In this document: positions 55,385-63,757 of the stretch, in pieces
Numbering within the stretch: position 1 is the first letter of the stretch
Layout of the letters: every line of letters starts with the position of its first letter
DNA from: Roseateles sp. SL47
GTDB taxonomy: Bacteria; Pseudomonadota; Gammaproteobacteria; Burkholderiales; Burkholderiaceae_C
Length of the DNA stretch: 64,000 nucleotides
Assembly (NCBI RefSeq): GCF_026625885.1
Contig: NZ_CP113068.1
Coordinates: 2,480,001 to 2,544,000 of the forward strand
Reading direction: 5' to 3'
The notes under the pieces: model-generated
Seen by the model: the letters and a program-made list of their open reading frames with translations, nothing else
What the model was told of the DNA's origin: nothing
Databases searched by the model: none
Translations under genes and position numbers: made by a program

Positions 55385-55596
55385 GCTACCAAGACCCGAT
55401 GTCCGGCTTTGTCCAACAGATGCGCGCGCGCCAGCTGGAGATCCAGCAGCGGGTGGATCAGGTGGACATCCTGGATGGCCCCGGCGCACGCAAGTTCCTG
55501 GAGGCCAAGCTGGAAATGCAGCGTGTGAACTGGGCTGGTCAGATCGGGCTGCAGCTGCGGCACGGCCTGCTCAAGAAAGTCACGAGCAAACTCTGA
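55381..55596 (+). CDS. Small T3SS protein at the HrpF/SctF position
   Basis: 71-residue, mainly helical protein between sctL and sctC. In the Pseudomonas syringae Hrp1 cluster hrpF occupies this place, between hrpE (sctL) and hrcC. Its size, a central GPG break and the helix KLEMQRVNWAGQIGLQ with one Trp also resemble needle subunits (SctF), whose second helix has a Trp at a similar place. It could be a needle protein, its chaperone or HrpF-like. It overlaps sctL (ATGA) and sctC (TGATG), so strong translational coupling is expected. Confidence 0.7.
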   Translation: MSYQDPMSGFVQQMRARQLEIQQRVDQVDILDGPGARKFLEAKLEMQRVNWAGQIGLQLRHGLLKKVTSKL

Positions 55597-57530
55597 TGGA
55601 TGCGAGCGCCCGTCCCTGCACACCCGTGCACCTGCGCAGGGCTCCCTGCCAGCCCGCATGTGGGTTCCTCCGTGGATCCTTGCGTGGATCCCTGGGAGGA
55701 GCCTTGCGTGGGCCGCTGCGCTGGGGGCTTGTGTTGCTCAGCCTGACGGCCGTGTTCGGGCCTGCCCACGCCGTCGCGCCGGCCGGGTGGAAAGACATCC
55801 TCTACAGCAACCGGGCAGATGACGAGGCCACGCTGGACACCGTGCTGCAACAGTTTGCCGCGACCACCGGGGTGGAGCTGCGCCTGAGCGACGTCCGCCT
55901 GGGGCAGAAACGCATGCTCGCGCTCCCCACGCGCGGCAGCGCGCCCGCAGCCTTCCTGGACCAACTGGCCCAGAGTCTTTCGCTGGACTGGTATGTGTAC
56001 CGCGGCGTGCTGTATGTGTCCCCGCAATCGTCGGGTGTGAGGGCGCGCGTGGAACTGGCCGGGCAGACACCCGCCGCTGCGCGGCAGGCCCTCGTCGGGC
56101 TGGGGCTGTTCGAGCCCCGCTTCGGCTGGGGCGAGCTGGATACCGATCCGCCCATGGTGCTGGTGGAGGGGCCGGCCACCTACGTGGCGGCGGTGCGGAA
56201 CTTTCTGGAGACACCGAAGCCGAAGCCGGTCGAACCCGAACGGCCCAAGCTGATGGTGTTCCGGCTGCAGCATGCCGTGGCCCAGGACCGCGAAGTGCAG
56301 ATCCGTGGCGTCACCACCCGGCAGCCCGGCCTGGCCTCCGCGCTGAAAGAACTGATGGTGCCGCCCACGTCTCGGCGTACGGACGCCGCTTTCGGGCGGT
56401 CGGGCGCCAGCGGCTTGTCGGGCGCACTGGGTGGCGCCGGTGGAACCGGCGGGTTCGGGGAGGGCGCCTCCCGCTCGGTGCTTGGGGGCGCTTCCGGCTT
56501 GTCAGCGGCGCTGGGGGGGGCAGGTGGCCTGTCTGCCGCGTTGGGCGGACTTCCTGCCGCCAGCAGCGGTGCCCCGGCGGATGCCCTGTCTGCCCTGAGC
56601 GGCCGCGACTTCCTGTCCTCTCCGCTGCCCGATGCGCTGGTGCCCGGCGGCAACCGCCGCAAGTCGGGCGGCGGGAGCGCCCAGGACGCGTTGGAAGAGG
56701 AACGCCTGCGCGAAGAACGGGCCGCCTTGCCCACCATTGGCGCCTATCCCCCACTGAATGCCGTCCTTGTCTGGGACCTTCCCTCCCGGCGCACCGACTA
56801 TGCCGCCGTGATTGCCGAACTGGACGTGCCGACTCGCCAGGTGGAAATCAACGTCACCATCCTGGACGTCAATGCCAATGCGCTGCGGGAATGGGCCGTC
56901 GATCTGTCGGCCGGTTCCGGTGCCGCGCGGGTGCAGGTGAACCCGGCGGGTTCCATCCGCAATGACGGCAGCTCCGACGTGGCTGGCGGATCGTCCATGG
57001 TCCTGTGGGCCACCGACCGACTCAGCCTGCGGCTGCGGGCGCTGGAATCCCGGGGGCAGGCGCAGGTGATGTCCCGCCCCTCCATCCTCACGCAGGACAA
57101 CCACGCGGCCGTGCTGGACATGAGCCAGTCGGTCTATGTCAAGCTGGTGGGGGAGCGCACGTCGGATCTCCGCAGCGTCAGCGCCGGTACCCTGCTGCGG
57201 GTGACGCCCAGCGTCATGGGGGAGGGCAGCAACGCCACCATTCGCGTCACGCTGGACATTGACGATGGCGCGCTGAGCGACAGCAGTGGCGTGGGTGGGG
57301 CCTCCGGCGACCCGCGGGTGGGCAACAGCTCGGTCAGCACCCAGGCGGTGGTGCGGCCCGGCGAATCGCTGGTGGTGGGCGGGTACCGACGCCAGAACAC
57401 CGAAACCGCCCACAGCCGCGTGCCCGGCCTGGACAGCTTGCCGCTGCTGGGCTGGCTCTTTCGCGGCGACAGCGTCATCAGCAATGAGCGGGAGCGCCTG
57501 TTCATCGTGACCGCACGGGTCCTGCCCTGA
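55596..57530 (+). CDS. sctC: Type III secretion outer-membrane secretin SctC
   Basis: Secretin of 644 residues. It has a signal peptide (hydrophobic part about 43-58, cleavage after AHA), N0/N1 domains (about 62-230), and a secretin domain from about 385 with VEINVTILDVNANALREW, SRPSILTQDNHAAVLD, and the diagnostic VPGLDSLPLLGWLFRG near 610-625. Between N1 and the secretin core (about 268-365) sits a Gly/Ala/Ser/Leu-rich repeat insert not typical of HrcC. A G8 run lies inside it (56513-56520). ATG 55596 overlaps the previous stop (TGATG); the upstream extension is the sctL region in another frame. Confidence 0.93.
   Translation: MDASARPCTPVHLRRAPCQPACGFLRGSLRGSLGGALRGPLRWGLVLLSLTAVFGPAHAVAPAGWKDILYSNRADDEATLDTVLQQFAATTGVELRLSDVRLGQKRMLALPTRGSAPAAFLDQLAQSLSLDWYVYRGVLYVSPQSSGVRARVELAGQTPAAARQALVGLGLFEPRFGWGELDTDPPMVLVEGPATYVAAVRNFLETPKPKPVEPERPKLMVFRLQHAVAQDREVQIRGVTTRQPGLASALKELMVPPTSRRTDAAFGRSGASGLSGALGGAGGTGGFGEGASRSVLGGASGLSAALGGAGGLSAALGGLPAASSGAPADALSALSGRDFLSSPLPDALVPGGNRRKSGGGSAQDALEEERLREERAALPTIGAYPPLNAVLVWDLPSRRTDYAAVIAELDVPTRQVEINVTILDVNANALREWAVDLSAGSGAARVQVNPAGSIRNDGSSDVAGGSSMVLWATDRLSLRLRALESRGQAQVMSRPSILTQDNHAAVLDMSQSVYVKLVGERTSDLRSVSAGTLLRVTPSVMGEGSNATIRVTLDIDDGALSDSSGVGGASGDPRVGNSSVSTQAVVRPGESLVVGGYRRQNTETAHSRVPGLDSLPLLGWLFRGDSVISNERERLFIVTARVLP
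56513..56520 (+). repeat. G8 homopolymer inside sctC
   Basis: Eight consecutive G residues in the coding strand at about codons 306-308, in the glycine-rich insert. A one-base change here would shift the frame before the secretin domain. Confidence 0.9.
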
Positions 57531-57567
57531 CGCCCACTCAACCAGACAGACCCAGCCCGGAGTTGCC

Positions 57568-58779
57568 ATGAACATTGCGCGTATTGTCCCCAGCGCTTCC
57601 CCGCTGCCCTCGCTGGCAGAGGCCGCCACCCTGCCGGCGGCGGACCTCACCACCTCCGGTGCGGCGGAACGTGCCCGGCAAGCCCAGGCCCAGGCCCAGG
57701 CGCGGAGGGATCGTGCCAGTGAAGCTCGCGAGCTGGCGACCCCGATGCTGCGGCCCACCACGGCCGGCCTCGGCGCGGAAGCCTTCGAAGAAATCACCTT
57801 CCAGGCGAGTGAACGGGAAGAGGCCGAAGTCCATGATGAGCTGCATGATCGCCATGTGCGGGATGCCGAGCTGATCCACGGCACGCTGCCGGTGGAGAAG
57901 GTGATGGCGGTGCTGCGCATGATGGAAGGCCAATACGGCTTTCAGACGCTGCGGAACCAGGCCAGGATCTTCGCCAGGGATTTTCAGACCGACCCGCATG
58001 GCGCGCTGGAGCGCCTCAAGACCCTCCACCACCAGCCCAGCGCCCGGTTCGCGCTGCTGCGCATGGCCGAGGACCTGCTGCAGCGCGCCGAGCACCAACC
58101 CGAGACGGCTGCAACGGTGCAGGCGCTGCGTCAGCTGGAGCATCAGGATGCGGAGCAGATCCGCCATCTGATCCGCGTCTATGAGGCCACCCACAGTGAC
58201 GGGGACGGCAAGGCCTCCGCCCCGGATTCCCCGGCCATCCAACTGCTGGCCTCCCCCCTGAGCACCCGCATGCTGATGGATGCGGTGGGTTCGCCGGAAG
58301 GCCTCAAGGCCTTGGCCCAGCAGGTGCACCGCCTGCCGAAGGAAGGGCACTTCGACCAGCCGGCTGCCTTTGTCGGACTCAGCGTCTCCCTGGCCCATAT
58401 GTTGTCGGTGATCCGCACGATGGACGAGCATGTCACCCACCTGGGTGAAGCGGTTTCCCTGCCCAAGACCGAGCAAGGCAAACTGATGCGCCAGGTGATG
58501 GACATGTGCCGCACGGCGGCCCCCAAACCCAAGCTGGAAAAGCTGCGCACCGATGTGCTCAAGCAGGTGGGTGCCCATCAAAGCTTGCGGTTTGACCACG
58601 AACTGCTCAAACAGGTCAGCCATTACCCGGAAAGTGTCTGGATCAACATCGAGGCGAAATCCTCGGTGCAACAGTGGCTGCGTGAGGCGCAGGGCCTGCA
58701 TTACCGGCGCGAAGGGGTGCTGGGCATCACCGGCCAATGGAATCAGGACGCGCTGCGCATCGTGGCCCCTGCCGCCTGA
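57568..58779 (+). CDS. sctW: Type III secretion gatekeeper SctW (YopN/HrpJ family)
   Basis: Protein of 403 residues with a HrpJ/InvE-like domain (about 75-250: EGQYGFQTLRNQARIFARDF) and a TyeA-like C-terminus (about 310-400). Gatekeepers bind SctV and set the order of translocator and effector export. Its place directly before sctV matches hrpJ-hrcV in Hrp1 systems. The N-terminal 60 residues are Ala/Gln-rich and may hold the secretion signal and a chaperone-binding region. No chaperone gene is visible next to it. Confidence 0.87.
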   Translation: MNIARIVPSASPLPSLAEAATLPAADLTTSGAAERARQAQAQAQARRDRASEARELATPMLRPTTAGLGAEAFEEITFQASEREEAEVHDELHDRHVRDAELIHGTLPVEKVMAVLRMMEGQYGFQTLRNQARIFARDFQTDPHGALERLKTLHHQPSARFALLRMAEDLLQRAEHQPETAATVQALRQLEHQDAEQIRHLIRVYEATHSDGDGKASAPDSPAIQLLASPLSTRMLMDAVGSPEGLKALAQQVHRLPKEGHFDQPAAFVGLSVSLAHMLSVIRTMDEHVTHLGEAVSLPKTEQGKLMRQVMDMCRTAAPKPKLEKLRTDVLKQVGAHQSLRFDHELLKQVSHYPESVWINIEAKSSVQQWLREAQGLHYRREGVLGITGQWNQDALRIVAPAA

Positions 58780-58918
58780 CCGGGCTGTGGGGCCCGTCGG
58801 TCCTCAGCGACGCACGCTGGTGCGCCTTGACGACTGTCCATGGGCCAGTGCGTGATCGAATCGAGATCTGAGGGCGTTGCCCGCAGAACCTCCGCCTGCC
58901 TGACCGCACTGACCATGC

Positions 58919-61120
58919 ATGGAGACTCCAGGACCTTTCTCTACCCCCGGCGCCAGTGCTGCCAAACCCGCCGCTGTGGCGGCGTCCGGCGCTGCCGCCG
59001 CACCCGCTGGCCGTTTCGGCAGTGCGGCCGCGGCATCCCGGGCGCTGGCGGCTCGCCTGGCGCCGAGCGGCGAGCGCGCGGAGATTGTGGTCACGGCTCT
59101 GGTCGTGTCCGTGGTCTTTGCCATGCTGCTCCCCGTACCGGTGTGGCTGCTGGACTTGCTGATTGCGGTCAATCTCTGCACGTCCTCCTTCCTGATCGTG
59201 CTGGTGCTGCAGATCAAGCACACTACCGGGCTCAGCGCCTTCCCCTCGCTCTTCCTGGTCACCACGCTGTTCCGGGTGGCCCTGAGCGTGGCCAGCACCC
59301 GGCAGATCCTGCTCAGCGGTGAAGCCGGCCACATCATTGCCGCGTTTGGTGAAATCGTCGTCGGCGGCAATCTGATCGTGGGCCTCGTGATCTTCCTGGT
59401 GCTGACGGTGGTGCAGTTCATCGTCATCACCAAAGGCTCGGAACGTGTGGCCGAGGTGGGTGCCCGTTTTTCGCTGGACGCCATGCCGGGCCGGCAGATG
59501 GCCATCGACATGGAACGCAAGGCCGGAGGCATTTCCCAGGAAGACGCCAAGGCGCAGCGGGACATGCTCACCGAAGAAAGCCAGTTCTTCGGCGCCATGG
59601 ACGGCACCATGAAGTTTGCCAAGGGCGATGCGATTGTGGGCATCGTCATTGTGCTGGTGAACCTGATCGGCGGTCTGGCCGTCGGTGTGCTCCAGCGGGG
59701 GATGGAGGCCTCCGAAGCGCTCCGTGTCTACGCCATCCTCACCGTCGGCGACGGCCTGGTTGCCCAGATCCCGGCGCTGCTCATGTCGATGACGGCCGGC
59801 CTGCTGGTCACCCGGGTGTCCAAGCCCGGTGGCGCGGGCGGCAACATCGGCAAGCAGTTGAGCGAGCAGTTGCTGGCCCAGCCCAAGGCCTGGGTGACGG
59901 CCAGCGGCGCCATGATTGCCTTTGGCCTGCTGCCCGGCATGCCCCTGCTGGCCTTTGTGGGCCTCGCCACCGCCTCAGCCACCGTCGGATTGGTGGCCAT
60001 GTTCCGCATCATGCGCCGGGGGGAAGCAGAGGCAAAAAAGAAGGCGGAAGAGGTGCGGCCGGAGGGAGAGTTCGACATCGTCCGCGCCTTTGTTGTGCGC
60101 GTGAGCGACCGGATCGATCCCGAGGTGGCGAAGAAGGTCATCAATCAATGCCGCACCACCCGCAACACCTTGCTGCTGCGCATCGGGCTGATGATGCCAC
60201 CGGTGCATGGGGAGGAGTCGGTCCCACTGGACGACGTCGACGTCGAGTTCTGCCACGGCGAGGTGCGCTCTTTCGGACTGCGGCTGCGGGAAGACCTCTC
60301 CACCTGCTCCTGGCTGCAGGATGACGGCAGTGGGTTTGGCCTGCCGCCGGAACAGCTGGAAGCGCGTGGTGGCATGGCCGGGTCGGCGCGTCTGTGGATG
60401 ACGCCGGCGCAAATGGAGCAACTGTCTCCGCCACCCACCGATGTGCAGGACTGCTGGCAGCGGCTGGAATCCCTCACGCAAGAGGTGATGCTGCGCAATG
60501 GCCCCAGCTATTTCGGTATCGAGGAATGCCAGCGCATCGTGACCTGGACCGCCCAACGCATGCCGGAAGTGGCCAAGGAACTGGAACGGGCGCTGCCGCT
60601 GAGCCGCATGGCCGAAGTCTTCCGCCGTTTGCTGAGCGAGCGGGTGTCCATCCGCAATCTTCCGGTCATTCTGAATGCGCTGATCGACTGGGGGCCTCGT
60701 GAGCGAGATGCCGCCATCCTGACTGAATGCATCCGGTCGGCGCTGCAGCGGGAAATCTGTGAGCACCTGTCGGTGCAACGGGAACTGCGTGCGCTGGTGC
60801 TGGACAGTGAGCTGGAATCGACGGTGCGGTCGTCCGTTCGCCAGACCGCCTACGGGGACTTCCTGGCCCTGGATGCGCAGACCACCGACAACATCAGCGA
60901 CGAGCTGTCGCGGGCCTATCTTGAATCGGTGTCGGACCAGCATCCCACCGTGGTGATCTGCGCGCAGGACATTCGCGCCCATGTGCGCAAGCTGCTGGCG
61001 GAACGCATTCCGGAGATGTCGGTCATCGGCATGTCCGAGCTCCCGCCGGACTACAAGGTGAACGTGCTGAGCGTGGTGTCAGCACCGGCCGGGTATACCG
61101 GCTATTCAGATCTGCATTGA
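58919..61120 (+). CDS. sctV: Type III secretion export gate protein SctV
   Basis: FHIPEP family protein of 733 residues (HrcV/InvA/FlhA). An Ala/Pro-rich N-terminus is followed by about eight membrane helices (55-360) with FPSLFLVTTLFRVALSVAST, the cytoplasmic loop motif GARFSLDAMPGRQMAID and DAMPGRQ; then the large cytoplasmic domain (about 380-733) that forms a nonameric ring and binds SctW and chaperones. A 139-bp gap precedes it, the largest in this operon, so a second promoter is possible. Confidence 0.95.
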   Translation: METPGPFSTPGASAAKPAAVAASGAAAAPAGRFGSAAAASRALAARLAPSGERAEIVVTALVVSVVFAMLLPVPVWLLDLLIAVNLCTSSFLIVLVLQIKHTTGLSAFPSLFLVTTLFRVALSVASTRQILLSGEAGHIIAAFGEIVVGGNLIVGLVIFLVLTVVQFIVITKGSERVAEVGARFSLDAMPGRQMAIDMERKAGGISQEDAKAQRDMLTEESQFFGAMDGTMKFAKGDAIVGIVIVLVNLIGGLAVGVLQRGMEASEALRVYAILTVGDGLVAQIPALLMSMTAGLLVTRVSKPGGAGGNIGKQLSEQLLAQPKAWVTASGAMIAFGLLPGMPLLAFVGLATASATVGLVAMFRIMRRGEAEAKKKAEEVRPEGEFDIVRAFVVRVSDRIDPEVAKKVINQCRTTRNTLLLRIGLMMPPVHGEESVPLDDVDVEFCHGEVRSFGLRLREDLSTCSWLQDDGSGFGLPPEQLEARGGMAGSARLWMTPAQMEQLSPPPTDVQDCWQRLESLTQEVMLRNGPSYFGIEECQRIVTWTAQRMPEVAKELERALPLSRMAEVFRRLLSERVSIRNLPVILNALIDWGPRERDAAILTECIRSALQREICEHLSVQRELRALVLDSELESTVRSSVRQTAYGDFLALDAQTTDNISDELSRAYLESVSDQHPTVVICAQDIRAHVRKLLAERIPEMSVIGMSELPPDYKVNVLSVVSAPAGYTGYSDLH

Positions 61121-61121
61121 T

Positions 61122-62408
61122 ATGAACTCCGTTGAAAACCATGAGTTGCTGAAACAGGCCACCGATCCGCCGCCGGGCCCCCCGCTGGAGCTTCGAGTCC
61201 TGACAGGCTTGCAGGCCGGTGCGGCCCTGCCGCTGGACCAACCATTGCTGGTGGGGCGAGGGGACGACTGCGACCTGCTGCTGCTGGACGAACAGGCGCC
61301 GGACCATCTCCTGGAGATCGAACCTCCGCTGGCGCCAGGCATGGTGCGGGTCACGCCGATGGAGGGGCGTTTGATCAATGAAGTCGGCGAGTCGCTGACC
61401 GGCCCAGTCGAACAACCGATCGGGCAGGCGTTTGGAACGGACGGCCTCTGGTTTGAAGTGCAGACCAGCGACTCCCCCTGGACCACCTGGACCGATCCGT
61501 CGGAGCGGACGGCGTCGCCCGTGTCCGGGCCACACACGAACGGGAGTGCTGCGCCAAGTGCCGACGCGGATGACGCACAGGCGAGCGACCTGGCGCCCTT
61601 GTCCGCGCAGGAGCAAGCGCTGTCACAGTCACAGCAAGCCGCGCAGACACGAACCTCCGCGTCGCCGCCGCTGCATGGTGGGTCCACCGCAACGGACTTC
61701 GATGACTGGCTCGCCGAATCCCTGGACCCGAACGGTGCTTATGCCGCCTGGGCGACCGATCCATCGGACCGTCGCTTCACCGCATCCCGGGTATCGGGCA
61801 CCGCATCCCGGGTATCGGGCGTGTCGGCAGGTTCGGTCCGGCGGTGGCAGCAGTGGATGGTGATTTCGGGCGGTGCGTTGCTGACGCTGGCCGGTCTGGC
61901 GGCCATGGCCGTGCAGGTGGGGCTTCCCGCGATGGGCGATGCCAAGGCGGAGGCCCAGCCTGAAGCGGCCCACGCCGGGGCCTTGCCGGACCCTGGCCTG
62001 GTAGGCGGCGCGCGTGATGCTGCAGGCGTCGATTCGACGGACGCTGCCCGCATCTCTTCCGCCACCGCCGTCCCCCCATCCACCACCTTCCCCTCCACCA
62101 CCTTCCCCCCCTCCACCCCCTCGACCTCCAGCCCCGCATCGGCGCCCTCCCACGTGTCGTCCTTGCCTGCGGAGCCACCGCCGGTGCGTGTGCAAGCCGG
62201 CGGCGGGGTCACGGTGGTCCGCGGTGACACCGACATCACCCTTCCGTTTGAAGTGCGGGAAGTGATCCTCGGGGCCCGAAGCAAGGTGGTGCTGAGCAAT
62301 GGCCGGATGCTGCTGCCGGGGGATGCGGTGGGCGCCTGGCGCTTGATCGAGATCAAGCCTGGCGTGCTGGTCTTTGACGGCCCTGAGCGGGTGCTGCTGC
62401 CGTGGTGA
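61122..62408 (+). CDS. sctD: Type III secretion inner-membrane ring protein SctD (HrpQ-like)
   Basis: Protein of 428 residues in the slot of hrpQ. An FHA-like cytoplasmic domain (about 22-115, LPLDQPLLVGRGDDCDLLL) is followed by a Ser/Ala-rich linker with a perfect 21-bp tandem duplication (TASRVSG twice, 220-233), one membrane helix (about 246-266), a Pro/Ser/Thr-rich periplasmic linker and a single small periplasmic beta domain (about 350-428) ending VLLPW. Most SctD proteins have three periplasmic ring modules, so this periplasmic part is short, as in HrpQ. It starts 1 bp after the sctV stop and overlaps sctN. Confidence 0.8.
   Translation: MNSVENHELLKQATDPPPGPPLELRVLTGLQAGAALPLDQPLLVGRGDDCDLLLLDEQAPDHLLEIEPPLAPGMVRVTPMEGRLINEVGESLTGPVEQPIGQAFGTDGLWFEVQTSDSPWTTWTDPSERTASPVSGPHTNGSAAPSADADDAQASDLAPLSAQEQALSQSQQAAQTRTSASPPLHGGSTATDFDDWLAESLDPNGAYAAWATDPSDRRFTASRVSGTASRVSGVSAGSVRRWQQWMVISGGALLTLAGLAAMAVQVGLPAMGDAKAEAQPEAAHAGALPDPGLVGGARDAAGVDSTDAARISSATAVPPSTTFPSTTFPPSTPSTSSPASAPSHVSSLPAEPPPVRVQAGGGVTVVRGDTDITLPFEVREVILGARSKVVLSNGRMLLPGDAVGAWRLIEIKPGVLVFDGPERVLLPW
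61779..61820 (+). repeat. Perfect 21-bp tandem duplication in sctD
   Basis: Unit 61779-61799 is repeated exactly at 61800-61820. It is in frame and duplicates seven codons in the cytoplasmic linker before the membrane helix. The identity of the copies suggests a recent event. Confidence 0.95.
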
Positions 62409-63757
62409 CCGATACCGGTCTGATCGAAGCCCAGACCCAGGCCTGGCGGTCGGCCATGGAACAGGTCCGGGTGACCAGCAGCCTGGGCAAGGTTCATCGG
62501 GTGACCGGCATGCTGATCGAGGCGCGCATTCCCGGCACCAGTGTCGGAGAGCTGTGCGAGGTGTTTGACCCGGCTTGGCCGGACCGCCTCTGGCGCTGTG
62601 AAGTCGTGGGGTTCCAGGGGACGCAGGTGCTGCTGTCTTCACTGATGCCGCTGGAGGGGATCTCCGCCGGCTGCCTGGTGCGCCCCCTGAAGATGACGCA
62701 CCAGGTGGCTGTTGGCGCCGCCCTGCAAGGTCGCATCCTGGACGGTTTTGGCCTGCCCCTGGACGGCAAGCCGGCCCTGGCGCCGGGGCAGCCCGGCGTG
62801 ACGATGCGCCGTGTGGTGGCGGATGCCCCTCCTCCCGTTGAGCGCTGGCGGATCAAGGACCCGTTTCCGACGGGTGTGCGCAGCGTGGATGCCCTGTTGA
62901 CGCTAGGGCAAGGTCAACGGGTCGGCCTGTTTGCCGGCCCGGGGTGCGGCAAGACCACCCTGATGGCGGCGGTCGGGCGAGGCAGCCCGGCGGATGTGAT
63001 TGTGGTGGGGCTCATCGGTGAACGCGGCCGTGAAGTGCGTGAGTTCACCGAGCATGAGTTTCCGCCCGACCTGATGGCCAGAACGGTCATGGTCTGCGCC
63101 ACGTCCGATCGCACCTCCATCGAACGGGTGCGGGCCGCTTTCACCGCCACCGCCATCGCCGAAGGCTTGCGGGACCAGGGGCTCAACGTGCTGCTGATGA
63201 TCGATTCCCTCACCCGCCTGGCCCGTGCGCAACGCGAGATTGGTCTGGCGGCCGGCGAAGCGCCGGCGCGTGCGGGCTTTCCGCCTTCGGTGTATGCCCT
63301 GATGCCTCGCTTGATCGAGCGGGCGGGCAATTCCGCCGGAGGCTCCATCACGGCGCTCTACACCGTGCTGCTGGAGGGGGAGCTTCGCTCGGACCCGATT
63401 TCGGAAGAGGCGGTGTCGCTGCTGGACGGGCACATCGTGCTGTCGCGCAAGCTGGCGGAGCAGGGGCAGTATCCGGCCGTCGACGTGCTGGCCAGCCTCA
63501 GCCGGGTGATGTCCAACATCGTCCCGCGCGAGCACACGCAGGCGGCAGCGCGGCTGCGGCAGGTGCTGTCGGGCTATCGGGACATGGAATTGATGGTGCG
63601 CTTGGGGGAATACCGCAGCGGCCAGGATCCTGAGACCGACCGCATCGTGGCCGCCTATCCCAAGGTGATCGACTTTCTGCGTCAGGACACACGCACGCCG
63701 ACGCCCATGCCGGACAGCCTGGCCCGCCTGATGGCACTGGCCAGCAGTGCAGCATGA
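62402..63757 (+). CDS. sctN: Type III secretion ATPase SctN
   Basis: Hexameric ATPase of 451 residues (HrcN/YscN/FliI family) that releases chaperones and unfolds substrates. Walker A is AGPGCGKTTLM (about 178-188), Walker B is LLMIDSLTRLARAQRE, and the PSVYALMPRLIERAG and ALYTVLLEGEL segments match the F1-beta-like core. The N-terminal beta-barrel (about 20-95) and C-terminal helices (about 375-450) are present. GTG 62402 or GTG 62405 (GTGA overlap with the sctD stop) starts it. It is coupled to sctO by ATGA. Confidence 0.95.
   Translation: MVTDTGLIEAQTQAWRSAMEQVRVTSSLGKVHRVTGMLIEARIPGTSVGELCEVFDPAWPDRLWRCEVVGFQGTQVLLSSLMPLEGISAGCLVRPLKMTHQVAVGAALQGRILDGFGLPLDGKPALAPGQPGVTMRRVVADAPPPVERWRIKDPFPTGVRSVDALLTLGQGQRVGLFAGPGCGKTTLMAAVGRGSPADVIVVGLIGERGREVREFTEHEFPPDLMARTVMVCATSDRTSIERVRAAFTATAIAEGLRDQGLNVLLMIDSLTRLARAQREIGLAAGEAPARAGFPPSVYALMPRLIERAGNSAGGSITALYTVLLEGELRSDPISEEAVSLLDGHIVLSRKLAEQGQYPAVDVLASLSRVMSNIVPREHTQAAARLRQVLSGYRDMELMVRLGEYRSGQDPETDRIVAAYPKVIDFLRQDTRTPTPMPDSLARLMALASSAA

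Noticed and set aside
55215..55595. Upstream extension of the secretin frame
   Set aside because: It is sctL and the 71-residue gene read in another frame. The signal peptide begins only after ATG 55596.
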